NCBI GenBank assembly: GCA_026686845.1
Contig: JAIVEN010000024.1
Location: forward strand, 6,311,501-6,375,500
Reading direction: 5' to 3'
Length of the DNA stretch: 64,000 bases
Origin: Adenanthera pavonina
Taxonomy: Eukaryota; Streptophyta; Magnoliopsida; Fabales; Fabaceae
Positions within the stretch are counted from its first letter, which is position 1, and the number at the start of each line of letters is the position of its first letter. The notes under the pieces are model-generated. The model did no database searches and was not told the DNA's origin. It worked only from the letters and a program-made list of their open reading frames with translations. Below, piece after piece: positions 1 to 10,526 of this stretch. Both the position numbers and the translations under genes were made by a program.

Positions 1-629
1 AATAATAGCAGAAAAAAATCTAAAAAAAAAATAGAGATTGACTGCTACAAAAAAAAAGAATATAGCATAAAAAAGAGTAGTAAAAAAAACCAAAAAAAAA
101 ATTTGATTGGATTTGATTTGGAACTTGATTGACTTAATTTATCAACTTTGGTAGTAAATCCCATTAAATCTCTATAATTTGTAATTTCTTCAAATTTCTT
201 TCCTTATCAATTTCCTTCCTAATTTTCATCCTTCATTATTCTATTTGCTATTATTCTTCTTTGATTTCCAACACCTAAATTTTTTTTCTCTTGTTGGAAA
301 TTTCAGTTCCTTTGTACTTATTTTGTGTTGGTTATTCCTTAATTAAATTAGGATTTTTGAGACTTTAATTTTGGACTTTTGTTTTCTGTTATTGCTACTT
401 CTTTAAAAACTGATTTCCTTTTTATTGAAGTTGTGGTTTCAATTTAGCATTCTTATAAAAAAACAAGCTTTGAGTGGAAAAAGACAAGAGAGAAATTGCA
501 TCATATTTGAAAAAGTCTTGATTTAGTATGAAACACGAGTGCATTTGGATTATTTTGAGTAAAACACTTGAAGGAGTTGTGAGGTCCATTTTCTCCTTGA
601 TTTTCACTAGCATTTCAAATCCTCAAAAC
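1..629 (+). other. 5' leader of the gypsy element
   Basis: No coding signal precedes the gag start at 630. The stretch is A/T-rich with several poly-A runs in the first 110 bases, then pyrimidine-rich sequence. It fits the untranslated leader between the primer-binding site and gag, with the 5' LTR left of the window. No primer-binding site is visible inside it. Confidence 0.5.
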
Positions 630-1737
630 ATGTCTAGTGGTAGCAAACCTCAAATTCCATATTGGAAGCTCTTCATGGACTCAATAATAGATCAATTCAA
701 GAAATTGAGTACAAGATTAGATGTGATTGAAGCTTCCCCTTCTTATTCTAAGACAAGCCGAGGAAAGAACCACGTGATATATTCTGACGATTGTGAAGAA
801 ATAGGAATTGAATTTCAGGAGGAAGAGATATAACCAAGAAGAACTAGACAAAACCGACATGCAACTAGAAATAATCAAGAGCACTAGAAAGATCCCCTTG
901 CCAGTTTTCCAAGGGAAAATTGATCCTAATGCCTACTTAGAGTGGGAAAGGTGTGTGGAGCTTGTGTTTGAATGTAGTTCATACCCTGAGGTAAGATTGT
1001 CTGATGTTGAGTTTATTGATTATGCTAGTATTTGGTGGAATCAGTTGTGTACTACTAGGAGGAGAACTGGAGAGGGTCCAGTTAGGACATGGCATGAGAT
1101 GAAAACAATTATGAGGAAACGATATGTGCCTAATCATTACCATAAGGATGTACACATGAAGCTTCAGAAACTCAAGCAAGGATATATGAGTGTGGAGGAG
1201 TACTACCAGGAGATGGAGGTTTCTATGATAAAAGCCAATGTGGATGAAGATCCTGAGCAAACAATGGCTAGATTCCTTAGAGGATTAAATCTAGAGATTG
1301 CTGCTGAGGTTGAGATGCAAAACTACCTCGATGTGGAGGAATTATTGCATAAGGCTATTAAAGTAGAGATGCACTTGAAGGCAATGCAAAAAGTGAAATC
1401 ATTTGCTAGATCCAACAAAGAGTATAAGATGCCTTTCACGTCCAAAAGTGAGACCAAGCCAAAGGAAGAAAGCAAGTCAAAGGCATCTATAGGTAAGTTT
1501 TCTAAACCTTCCTCTTTTGATTCCTCTAAAATTAACTACTTTAAATGTCACGGCTTTGGTCATGTTGCTGTACAATGTCCCAATAAGAGGACTATGATGG
1601 TTTTTGAGAATAGTTGTATGTCTAGTGAAAGCAGCAGTGGAGAGGAAGATAAGGCCAAAAGGAGCTCTCATGGAGATGATGATTATGATGTAGAGATAGT
1701 TGATGCTGTCATTGGCAAAGTGCTGGTTTCTAGATGA
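630..1737 (+). pseudogene. gag: Ty3/gypsy gag, frameshifted
   Basis: The capsid-nucleocapsid polyprotein that would package element RNA. An ATG at 630 opens the N-terminal part in frame 3 (MSSGSKP...). Reading moves to frame 1 near 808-833 and stays open to the TGA at 1735-1737. The retrotransposon gag core is clear: PVFQGKIDPNAYLEWE, then a WW motif and FLRGL. A zinc knuckle near the end reads YFKCHGFGHVAVQC, where the first Cys of the CCHC box is replaced by Tyr, so it could not bind zinc normally. An acidic Ser/Glu-rich tail follows. Stop codon and frameshift mark it as non-functional. The gag identity is certain; the exact start is inferred. Confidence 0.85.
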
Positions 1738-2460
1738 GCTCTTAACATACATCCAAAGGAGGATCTAGAAAGAGGGCTATGTGAGAACCTGTTCCACACC
1801 AAGTGTTTCATCAACAACAAGGTATGTACTCTCATCATTGATAATGGTAGTTGCACCAACTTAGCTAGTACCTTGTTAGTTGAAAAGCTAGGTTTGCCGA
1901 TTATGAGGCATCTAACACCTTATAATTTGTTATGGTTTAATGAAAGTGGGGATGCTAAGGTAACCAGACAAGTAAAGGTAGCATTTCCAATAGGTAGTTT
2001 TAATGATGACGTGTTGTGTGATGTTGCACCTATGAATGCTGGTCATTGGTTACTTGGTAGGCCTTGGCAATTTGATAGGTGGATTAAGTATGATGGATAC
2101 ACTAACAAATATTCTCTTATGCATAATAACAAGACCATTGTACTAACACCTCTTAGTCCAGTACAGGCTCTTTAAGACCAAAGAGGAATCATGCAAGAAT
2201 GTAGTATAAGAGAGAAAGAAAAGAAAGAGTGTGATAAAGAGAGAAAAGAGAGTGAGATGAAAAGAAAAGAAAAGAGAGAAAGTGAGAAAAAGAAAGAAAA
2301 TGTTGAGAGTAAGGCAACATTGTTTGCGGGAAGAGAAGAGGTTAAGAGAGCATTGTTTTGTGAAAAATCCTTTATATTGATGTATAAGGATGTGTATTTT
2401 ACTATTTCTGACCTTGATAACTTTCTTCCACCTAGTGTTCTAAGTCTGTCGCAAGAATAA
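1738..2460 (+). pseudogene. Ty3/gypsy aspartic protease and linker
   Basis: Continues the gag frame after its TGA. The retropepsin-like active site reads IIDNGSCTN with its Asp codon at 1840-1842. Related elements usually have D-G-G or D-S-G here, so the Asn is a probable inactivating change. The flap and C-terminal part (HWLLGRPWQFDRW, about 2041-2085) are typical of plant gypsy proteases. After a TAA near 2175 comes a low-complexity Lys/Glu/Arg-rich linker (about 2191-2330) joining protease to RT in these elements. The frame closes with TAA at 2458-2460, and RT resumes in a different frame. Confidence 0.75.
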
Positions 2461-2464
2461 TGAC

Positions 2465-3420
2465 TTGTTCTCGGTAGAGATACCAGATGGGTTGCCTCCC
2501 ATTAGAGGCATTGAGCATAGAATTGATTTCATTCCCAGAGCAGCAATTTCTAATCGACCTGCATATAGGGAAAATCTTGAGGAGACTAAGGAGATTCAAA
2601 GGCAAGTTGAGGAGTTGAAGAAAATGGGGTTTGTAAGAGAAAGCCTTAGTCTATGTGTTGTCTCAATAATTGTATCCAAAAAGGATGGCAAATGGTGAAT
2701 GTGTGTGGATTGCCAAGCCATCAACAAAATCATAGTTAAGTATGGATATCCAATTCCTAGACTTGATGACATGTTAGATGAGTTGAACGGTGCATGTATC
2801 TTTTCTAAAATAGATCTTAGGAGTGGTTATCACCAGATTCGCATGAATGAGGGGGATAAGTGGAAGACTGCTTTTAAGACCAAATCTAGGTTGTATGAGT
2901 GGTTGGTCATGCCCTTTGGCTTGATTAATGTCCCAAGTGGCTTTATGTGTCTTATGAATCATGTATTTCGCCCCTACATAGGAAAATTTATTGTAGTTTA
3001 CTTTGATGATATCCTTGTGTTTTCCAAGAGTTTAGATGAGCATATTGGGTATTTGCATGCTGTTTTTGTGATTTTATGTGAGAATAAACTCTTTGCAAAT
3101 CTAGAGAAGTGTTATTTCTGTTCAGATTTTGTTGTTTCCTTAGTTTTATTGTAGGTGCTGATAGTGTTCACGTGGATGAGGAGAAGGTGAAAGCAATCCG
3201 CGAATGGCCTATACTGAGGAATGCAAATGAAGTGAGAAGTGTCCATGGTTAGCTGGTTTCTACTGAAGATTTGTTCGAGACTTCTCAACCATTGGTGCAC
3301 CTCTAAACGAGCTGGTAAAGAAGAATATGGTGTTTAAATGGGGAGCAGCACAAGAGAGGGCTTTTCAAACTTTGAAAGATAATGTGTTGTTTAAATGGGG
3401 AGAGGCACAAGAGAGGGCTT
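2465..3420 (+). pseudogene. pol: Ty3/gypsy reverse transcriptase
   Basis: RNA-dependent DNA polymerase that would copy element RNA into cDNA. In frame 2 one reads GLPPIRGIEHRIDF, then YPIPRLDDMLDEL, FSKIDLRSGYHQIRM, LVMPFGL and the catalytic YFDD at 2999-3010, all in the expected order and spacing. A TGA at 2696-2698 replaces the Arg codon usual before MCVDC. The frame closes near 3154. The connection domain (VDEEKVKAIREWP) continues in frame 1 from about 3154, with further stops and shifts to about 3420. The polymerase core is recognisable but cannot be translated through. Confidence 0.88.
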
Positions 3421-3440
3421 TTTAAATTTTGAAAGATAAG
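3331..3440 (+). repeat. 57-bp tandem duplication inside pol
   Basis: The stretch starting TGTTTAAATGGGG at 3331 recurs at 3388 and runs through CACAAGAGAGGGC and TTGAAAGATAA in both copies, with a few mismatches. The period is 57 bases, 19 codons, so the duplication alone would keep the frame. It falls in the RT-RNase H connection. Confidence 0.85.
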
Positions 3441-5360
3441 TTAACCAATGCCCCTTTACTAGTTCTTCCTGACTTTTCTAAGGTTTTTGAGGTAGAATGT
3501 GATACATATGGAATTGAAATTGGTGCTGTCTTGATGCAAGAGGCTAGACCGATTGCATACTTTAGTGAAAAGTTAAGTGGTGCATGTTTGAATTATTCTA
3601 CCTATCATAAAGAGTTGTATGCGCTTAAAAGAATCTTAGAACATTGGCAACATTATTTGTGGTTTAGGGAACTTATTTTGCATTCTGATCATAAAAGGTT
3701 GAAATACCATAAGAGCTAGAATAAGCTCAATAAAAGGCATGCTATGTGGCTTTAATTTATTGAACCATTTCCTTACATTTTGAAATACAAGCATGGAAAA
3801 GAGAATGTTGTTGCTGATGCATTATCTTGGAGGTATAGTCTCATTACATTTATGCAAGCTAAGTTGATTGGTTTTGAATCTTTGAAAAGCATTTATGAAT
3901 GTGATGTTGACTTCGTTGATGTTTGGAAACTTTGTGAGAAGTATGGTATTGATGACTATTTTCATTTTGATGGCTTCTTGTTTAAGAGGAGTAAACTGTG
4001 TGTGCCTATTTGTTCTATGAATGAATTGTTAGTTCTAGAGTCCCATGGGGGTGGTTTAATGGGACATTTTGGGATTGAAAAGACTATAGCTATTTTGAAA
4101 GAGCATTTCTATTGGCCACATATGACAAATGATGTCATTTCTATTTGTGACAAGTGCATTGTGTGCAAAAATGCTAAGTCTAGAGTGCATCCACATAGTT
4201 TATACACTCCATTACCTATTCCTTTGCATCCTTGGGTGGACATTTCTATGAATTTTGTGCTTGGATTGTCTGGGTCCTTCACAGGAAAGGATAGTATCTT
4301 TGTTGTTGTAGATCGATTCAGCAAGATGGCTCATTTTATTACATGTGTAAAAACTCATGTTGCTGTGCATATTTCTGATCTATTCTTTAAGGAGGTCATT
4401 AGATTGCATGGTTTACCCAGGTCCATTGTTAGTGATTGTGAAGTTATTGAGTCATTTTGGGCAAACTTTGTGGGCTAAATTGGGTACTAGGCTGGTGTTT
4501 TCTACTGTTGCAAATCTCCAGACTGATGAGTAAACTTAGGTTGTTAATAGAACTTTGTCTTCTCTTTTATGTGTTGTAATCCAAAAGAATCTTAAAAATT
4601 AGGGAAAATGTTTACCATATGTTGAGTTTGCTTACAACCGTATAGTGTATTCTACCACTCCTTTTTCTCCTTTTGCGATAGTATATGGTTTTAATCCTTC
4701 GACTCCATTGGATTTGCTTCCTTTATCATCCCATGAGTTTACTAACCTTGATGGTGCACAAAAAGCTAAATTTGTATAGGATTTGCATGCCAAAGTCAAG
4801 GCAAACATCGAGCGGAAAAATAAACAATATGCTCGCCAGGCTAACAAAGGTTATAGGAAGGTTGTTTTTGAGCTTGGTGATTGGGTGTGGCTTCACTTGG
4901 CAAGGAGAGGTTTCGTGAATAAAGGAAATCCAAATTGCATCCACGTGGTGATGGACCATTTCAAGTCTTGGAGCAGATAAATGATAATGCCTACAAGATA
5001 GACTTGCCTAGTTCATACGGTAACACAAGTGCAACTTTTAATGTCGTTGACCTTTCCCCTTTTGACATTTCAGATTCAAGGACAAATCCTTCTTAGGAGG
5101 GAGGGAATGACACAAGCATGCTAGGAAGCATGGAGCAAGCTCAAGACATTGGAGAAAAGGAGGCTGAACATGTGATCAAAAAGTGGAAGATAGTTGATCC
5201 ATTACAAGGTATCGGAGGCCTAATGACGAGATCCAGAGCTAAGGCAATGAAAGAGGCTAAGTATGGCATGATTATGTTATCATATATAGAAGTTTCCCAA
5301 AATCAAGCCAACATAAATAGCTCACTTAAAAAGCATGTGACTCACTTAAAGAGTATGTGA
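3429..5360 (+). pseudogene. pol: Ty3/gypsy RNase H, integrase and LTR-overlapping tail
   Basis: RNase H begins in frame 3 (FEVECDTYGIEIGAVLM, IAYFSEKLSG, then LHSDH near 3690). Two stops follow before KYKHGKENVVADALSWRYS at 3780. The integrase zinc-binding HHCC region (HGGGLMGHFG ... CDKCIVC) and catalytic core follow: Asp in WVDISMNF, and Asp in IVSDCE. Reading shifts to frame 1 near 4445. At the third catalytic position the Glu codon of the family's T-E-x-V-N motif is a TAG stop. After another shift (about 4935, frame 3) the C-terminal domain reads PFQVLEQINDNAY and ATFNVVDLSPFD. The frame then passes a TAG before the polypurine tract and continues into the LTR as a basic tail (MTRSRAKAMKEA) ending at 5360. 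Confidence 0.85.
5095..5107 (+). other. polypurine tract of the gypsy element
   Basis: AGGAGGGAGGGAA lies directly against the TG that starts the 3' LTR, the normal site of plus-strand priming. Confidence 0.75.
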
Positions 5361-6061
5361 CTTGGGGATTAGTGGGTCTAATTAGTGTTAATTTTATTTT
5401 TATTAATTATGGGCTGAACTTTGTTAATTAATAAAACTCAATTAGTTAGTTAGTAGTTTTTTTGATAGCCCACTTGTAAATAAGCATGTCATGTGCCAAA
5501 CATATGATTTTATTAATGTGGTGGCATGTTTATAAGTGCTGAGGTCTTATTTTTATTATTTTCTTATGAATTTTCGTTATTTATTTTTGGGGCTTCATTT
5601 TTACTAGTTTTTTAGGTCCAATAGGAGTGTTATTTGAGTCCAAAACTTCCTAATCCCATTAGGATTACTTGAGCCCAAATTAATTAGGTTTTCTAGGCTT
5701 ATTAGGTTAGATTTTACCTTACCTATTTAAGGCTAACTTTTATTTGCATTTTTTCATATTTAGATGAATGAAAATTTATGTTTTATAAGTTTTCCTCTTG
5801 TGTTTCTTTGAGTGCTAGAGAGAATACTATGACTTATCAAGGAATTGATCAATCCTTATGGCGTCACTGGAACTAGAGTTTAAGAGATCAGTTCTCTTGG
5901 GTTCTAATTCATCTAGACTAACATATCTCTTTGTGTTTTTCTTGTGTGTTTTGTTTGTTTTCTTTATTGTCCACTTTTGTAATCCTTGTTTCGCAAAGAT
6001 CCAAGTGTCATACATATCAAAGTGGGTTCTTTGAATTGATTGCATAAGGATTCACTTATCA
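5108..6061 (+). repeat. 3' LTR of the gypsy element
   Basis: Begins TGACACAAGC right after the purine tract and is best ended at ACTTATCA (6061), giving 954 bp with short TGA...TCA inverted ends. The first 250 bases still encode the integrase tail. The block around 5790-5920 (CTTTGAGTGCTAGAGAGAAT, then TATGGCGTC and GTTCTCTTGG) matches the same part of the solo LTRs at 7842-8742 and 20611-21514, showing one broad family. The 3' boundary is inferred because the 5' LTR is not available. Confidence 0.7.
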
Positions 6062-7836
6062 TGAAGACAAACTTGTGAATGAAATACTATTGAGTTTTTT
6101 TTGAATAATTGGTTTTTGGGGCCAAAAAATAAAGACATTTGGTTTTTGAGACCAAATGTGATTTTTTTGGGGTGAGAATTGAATTTTTTGAACCTAAAAT
6201 TGATTTTTTTTTTAAAAAATCAATTTGGTACCAAAAATTTAATATCTTATTTTTTGTCCCAAAACCTAGTTATCCCTTTTTTTAATGATATGTTTTATTT
6301 TTACGATTGATTGCAAACAAATATATCATGGACATAGCTAAAGAGCACAAACTTGAGAATGACCTTTACAATACACTGTTCACCACTTTTTTTTTTAAAA
6401 AAAAATGCTTTGCAAAATTATTAGCCTTCTGTCAATATATAATTAACTTTGAATATAATTTTAAATTATAGCATAAAAAAAAGAAATTAGATACGCATAT
6501 ATCCTAAAATTCGACTAAATATTTTCACACTATGGAGAACGAATGATGGTGGAGATAACTGGAGATCGATTGAAAAAAATGTAGAAAGATGGGAAAAAAA
6601 GTTTCTCAAAATGCTAGGTTAGCGTAATTCTTTCCCAAAAAATTTGGATTGTAACTAATCTTTTTTATTCCATCTGAATATTGTATTATTAGGATTACTC
6701 ATACCTATAACATTTTATATCATCCACCACCAATATGCAATTTGTTAGGAAACTCCATCACTATAACTCACCTTTGGGCCAAGCAACACGTAGGTTGTGT
6801 AATATCCCAAAATTTCTATTTATGCCTAGAGTATTATAAGAAATTATTAATTTGATTTATGATTAAAAAGGGACATAAATATGAATTAAGTGAATTTTTA
6901 GATGTTTATGGAATTAAGAAAAATTAAAATTATAATATAGAATATTGACATTAATTTTCTATGTTATATTTTGGCCTTAGAAATATTTATTGGATTTTAT
7001 GAATATTATTTTGGGTCAAATGATTATTTAGTGAAAATGTTTGACATAATTGGGCTAGTTTGCTAATTGAGCAATAAGTAAGGATAATTGGTCAATAATT
7101 AATGAAATTTGACCAATATTTTATCTAAGAGTAGAAAAGTTCAAAAAGATACCTCTTGTATGTGGGCCCAAGTTCAAAAAGAAATGAATGGATAATTAGA
7201 CATTTTTATTAAGCCCAAAAAGTAATCCAAAAAGTCTAGAAGTTCTTGGGCCAAAATGTCTCTCTTAGGCCCAATAGCATAAAGCTACTTTTTTATTGGA
7301 TCAAATTATTATTCATAGGCCCAAAAACAAAAAACCAATTCTTCTTGGGCTCAAATTATTTTCTGGGTCTAATAGTATAAAGGAGAATTTTGTTGGGTCA
7401 AGAATACATATCCTAGGCCCAATAGTATAATACATACCTTAATGGGCCAAGAACTTGCACCAAAGCCCAAATGGTATAAAGAAGCTTTCTTAGTAGGCTA
7501 GAAAGAACGCATATGGCGCCACCTTAAGGGAGTGAATGGTAAGGAAGTGGCCAACTATAGATGAAGGAAAGAAAAAGGGTATATGTATGGAGGAAAAGTA
7601 GACACCACTGAAGGAAAGAGAAAGAAGGGTGAGGTATTTGGCAAAGGAGAGACCAAATCTCCTAAAGACAAAGATGGAGCAAGAGAGTGCCAAGTGGCAC
7701 TATTATGATTTAAGAATGAGTTTGGTGTGATAATGTAACACCTATCACCCATAAATCTTCTTTAGAATTATTAAAATGATATTTGGAAGTGTTATTGAAA
7801 GTCAAAGTATGTTTCAACATTGATTTTAGGAGTTGG
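6062..7836. other. non-coding AT-rich DNA
   Basis: No protein domain or RNA gene recognised. The left part has homopolymer-rich sequence (T and A runs near 6090-6230 and 6390). From 6798 (TGTAATATCCC) the sequence resembles a plant LTR start and has repeated GGCCCAA-type words (7160-7480), but no matching end or target duplication was found. Confidence 0.4.
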
Positions 7837-7841
7837 GAAGT

Positions 7842-8742
7842 GTAATGATGGGAGACACTTTAGAAATCCATCCCAAGAGCCTTCTTATTGGATCATGCAA
7901 CTCAAGGGAACACGAGCTAAACACATGAATAGTGAAGAACAACAATGAATAAAAACTGAAAAAAAAATAGAAAATGATGAAAATAAGAGAAGAAACAAAA
8001 TGTTGTTAAAAGGAAAAAGGCTCTAAGAGAACCTGTCTCTTGAATCCTAACTCCGAGCTGCTACAAGGATTACCACTTCTTGATAAGTCCTCATTCTTTC
8101 TAGCACTCAAGGCTGAGCAAGAAAAATCACTGAATAACAACAAAGTTACTGAAAAGAAATTCATTAATTTATATTGTGGTTTGTAAGAATACAAGAGGTC
8201 CATATTTATAGAGAAATATTAACCCACAAACTAATTCTAGTTCAGCCCACAAATCTAATCATAGCAATGCTCATTAATACAAAAGGAAATCCAAAGCAAA
8301 AAGGAGCAACTAAAGCTAATTTTGACTCCAAAAATGTTGGCCCCTCTTTAATGCAAAAAGGAAAACAAATCAGATTTATGATTGTATGTTCTTTATTCAG
8401 AAAAGGAAACAAATTGATGAAAATAATTCTTAAAAAATGTCAGTTTTAGTGACCACTTGAGAAGCACATGGATTTTAAGTGAATTCTCTTTGTTGGGCTT
8501 TCTCCAAGTAGGGCTCATTGACTAGAATTTGGCTTCACATTTTTAGCTTGCCTCTTTCTTTGTTTTAAGCCTCAAAATCATTCAAATACAATGGTTTTAT
8601 ATTAATCATGCTTTGAATCAACCCATTCATGGCTTGCTTCATGGCTTTGGCTCTAACTCTGGTCATTGGTCCTTTAACGCCTTGAAGTGGGTCCTCAATT
8701 TGTCTATGGTCCATTGTTTTTCCTAGCTTGCCCTTATCATTA
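7842..8742 (-). repeat. gypsy-family solo LTR, minus strand
   Basis: On the minus strand this begins TGATAAGGGCAAGCTAGG (from 8739) and ends GTGTCTCCCATCA near 7846. It aligns over its whole length with the plus-strand solo LTR at 20611-21514. It carries the same integrase-tail coding (DPLQGVKGPMTRVRAK, about 8640-8700 minus). GAAGT flanks it at 7837-7841 and 8743-8747, a possible 5-bp target duplication. That choice leaves a few extra bases outside the TG/CA ends, so the borders are uncertain by about 4 bases. No internal region is attached. Confidence 0.75.
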
Positions 8743-8747
8743 GAAGT

Positions 8748-10521
8748 ATAATGGCACCCCAATATACTTACATTATGCTAGAAAAATGGCAATGAATATC
8801 CATTAGCCCAATATACGTCCATTGACATGGGAAATGAAGAAAATAGAAGGCAAAAGCCAAATGTATGTCCATTGAGGTGCCAATAGTTGTCCATCGACTT
8901 GTCAAAGAAGAATTCAACATTCTTGAGGTCTTGATGTATGTACATTAAGGGATAGTCATGCATCATCTTGATAAAAGTGATTTTAGCATAAGGCAGCCTC
9001 GATATTTGACTAATAGGGAGCAATGTCATCTAATGCGAGGTCTATATATAACAAATAATGGCAAAACACATAAGAAACTTAGAGTTCTTTAGGGAAAGTA
9101 TGGTGCTATACCAGGGTTTCGACCTTGAGAGCTTAAAGGGTGATTTTTCACTAATTAAACTCAAGGTAATGGCTCAAAAAAAATTCCCCATCTTTTTTTC
9201 TCTTGATTCTTTGGATGATTTTGAGATCTCATCCAAGATTGGGGCTAAGGTCTGTAGGTGTCTTTACATCCATAATATGTAACCAAAAACATCACCAAAG
9301 ATCATGATTTTGAGTTGAGAATGATGGGTTTTAGAAATTGAATCTAAAGATTTTAGTGGTATGTGATAAACCTAAGGTCTCTGACTTCAAGAATGCTAAC
9401 TTGTTGGATCTCTTATAATAGGGGTCTAAGCTTGTGTTAAGAAATGAAATGGAGTTTGATGGAGCCACAACCCTTGTGTTTCTAGTTTTTTGTAGGCATC
9501 TCACCTATTGCTTGGTTTTGCCCTAAGAGAGGGTTAAGGTTTTGTGGGTTTGCTCATGTTAAGTGATTGGTAACACCATGTGTGACTCATATAGTCTGTT
9601 TGTGCCTTGTAGACCCTCCTAAGTTGATTATGGCATTGGTGGCTCTTAAAGTCCAAGTGTTGGAAGTGAACCTCTTGGCTTGTCTATGGTAGTTAGTACT
9701 TGTAGTTAAGAGTAGAGGTAATCAGGTTAATTTCTCTTCATAACATGATGCATAATGTAATATAATGAATTATTTCACATGATAATTGATATGTTGCTTC
9801 TAGTACAATTATGTCCATAGCATCCCTATGGTATGTACTATAACTCACTTGTTAGATATATATAAATGATGATGATGTTAATGATGAACTACCCATGATG
9901 TGATATACGCATACATTGTTGAACATGATATTTTTGTCTATCATGCATGAGTTGGAGTTAGGTAGTTTGGTCTTTTATTACCATGTGGCAATTGTCAGAA
10001 GTCTACTTGTCCATAAATAAAGACTTGTGTAAGAGGTGATGAAGCAATGTGAATCAATCCGTAAACTACCATCCTTTGGCGGGAAGGTAGAAGGTGGAAA
10101 GAATAAGGCATTTCCTAAACCAAAGGATGGAAAGTGGAGTGCCAAACATGGTCTATTTCACTAAACTATGGTCATGTAGGGCTAAAAGAATATGGAATGG
10201 TATTCCTTAAACTGTGATTTAGAAGGATTATAGAAGGGGAATAGCCTATCTAAACTATATCATGGATGAAGGTTGTAGAAATGTAGACCAAATCTATGGA
10301 TGAGGGTATTTGTGTGATTTGCATCATGTTTATCTTATTGATCATGGAATATGCTATCTCTTAATTATAATATATCATTGTATAATATCTTGTCGATTAT
10401 CATTCATAGCATGAGTAATATATGATTAGAAGTTACTTTGATTGCTAGGATGTTTATCTCACTTGTATTTTAAACATTTCAAGTAAGTGTTCTAGGATAG
10501 ATAAGGGCAAGGAACTAGAGA
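8748..10521. other. non-coding repeat-derived DNA
   Basis: No recognisable domain. Short open frames (for example 9058-9282) have no family signature. Words such as GTCCATTGA recur at 8810-8890. This may be body sequence of an older LTR element into which the neighbouring solo LTRs inserted, but its own ends were not found. Confidence 0.35.
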
Positions 10522-10526
10522 AGTAG

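Larger units (their letters stand above)
1..6061 (+). mobile_element. Ty3/gypsy retrotransposon, chromovirus-like, 5'-truncated by window edge
   Basis: Domains run in the Ty3/gypsy order gag, protease, reverse transcriptase, RNase H, integrase, followed by a purine tract (5095-5107) and a TG...CA 3' LTR (5108-6061). The RT has YFDD and the integrase a C-terminal tail that runs into the LTR. From memory of the families this resembles chromoviruses, perhaps the CRM group, but the lineage is unproven without a tree. The frame changes several times and many stops are present, so the element is dead. The 5' LTR and primer-binding site are not in the window, so neither target duplication nor LTR age can be read. 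Confidence 0.88.

Noticed and set aside
7734..7760. TGTAACACC as another LTR start
   Set aside because: No matching LTR end with a target duplication was found.
9058..9282. 74-codon open frame as a gene
   Set aside because: No recognisable domain, no conserved neighbour, and it lies in repeat-like DNA.
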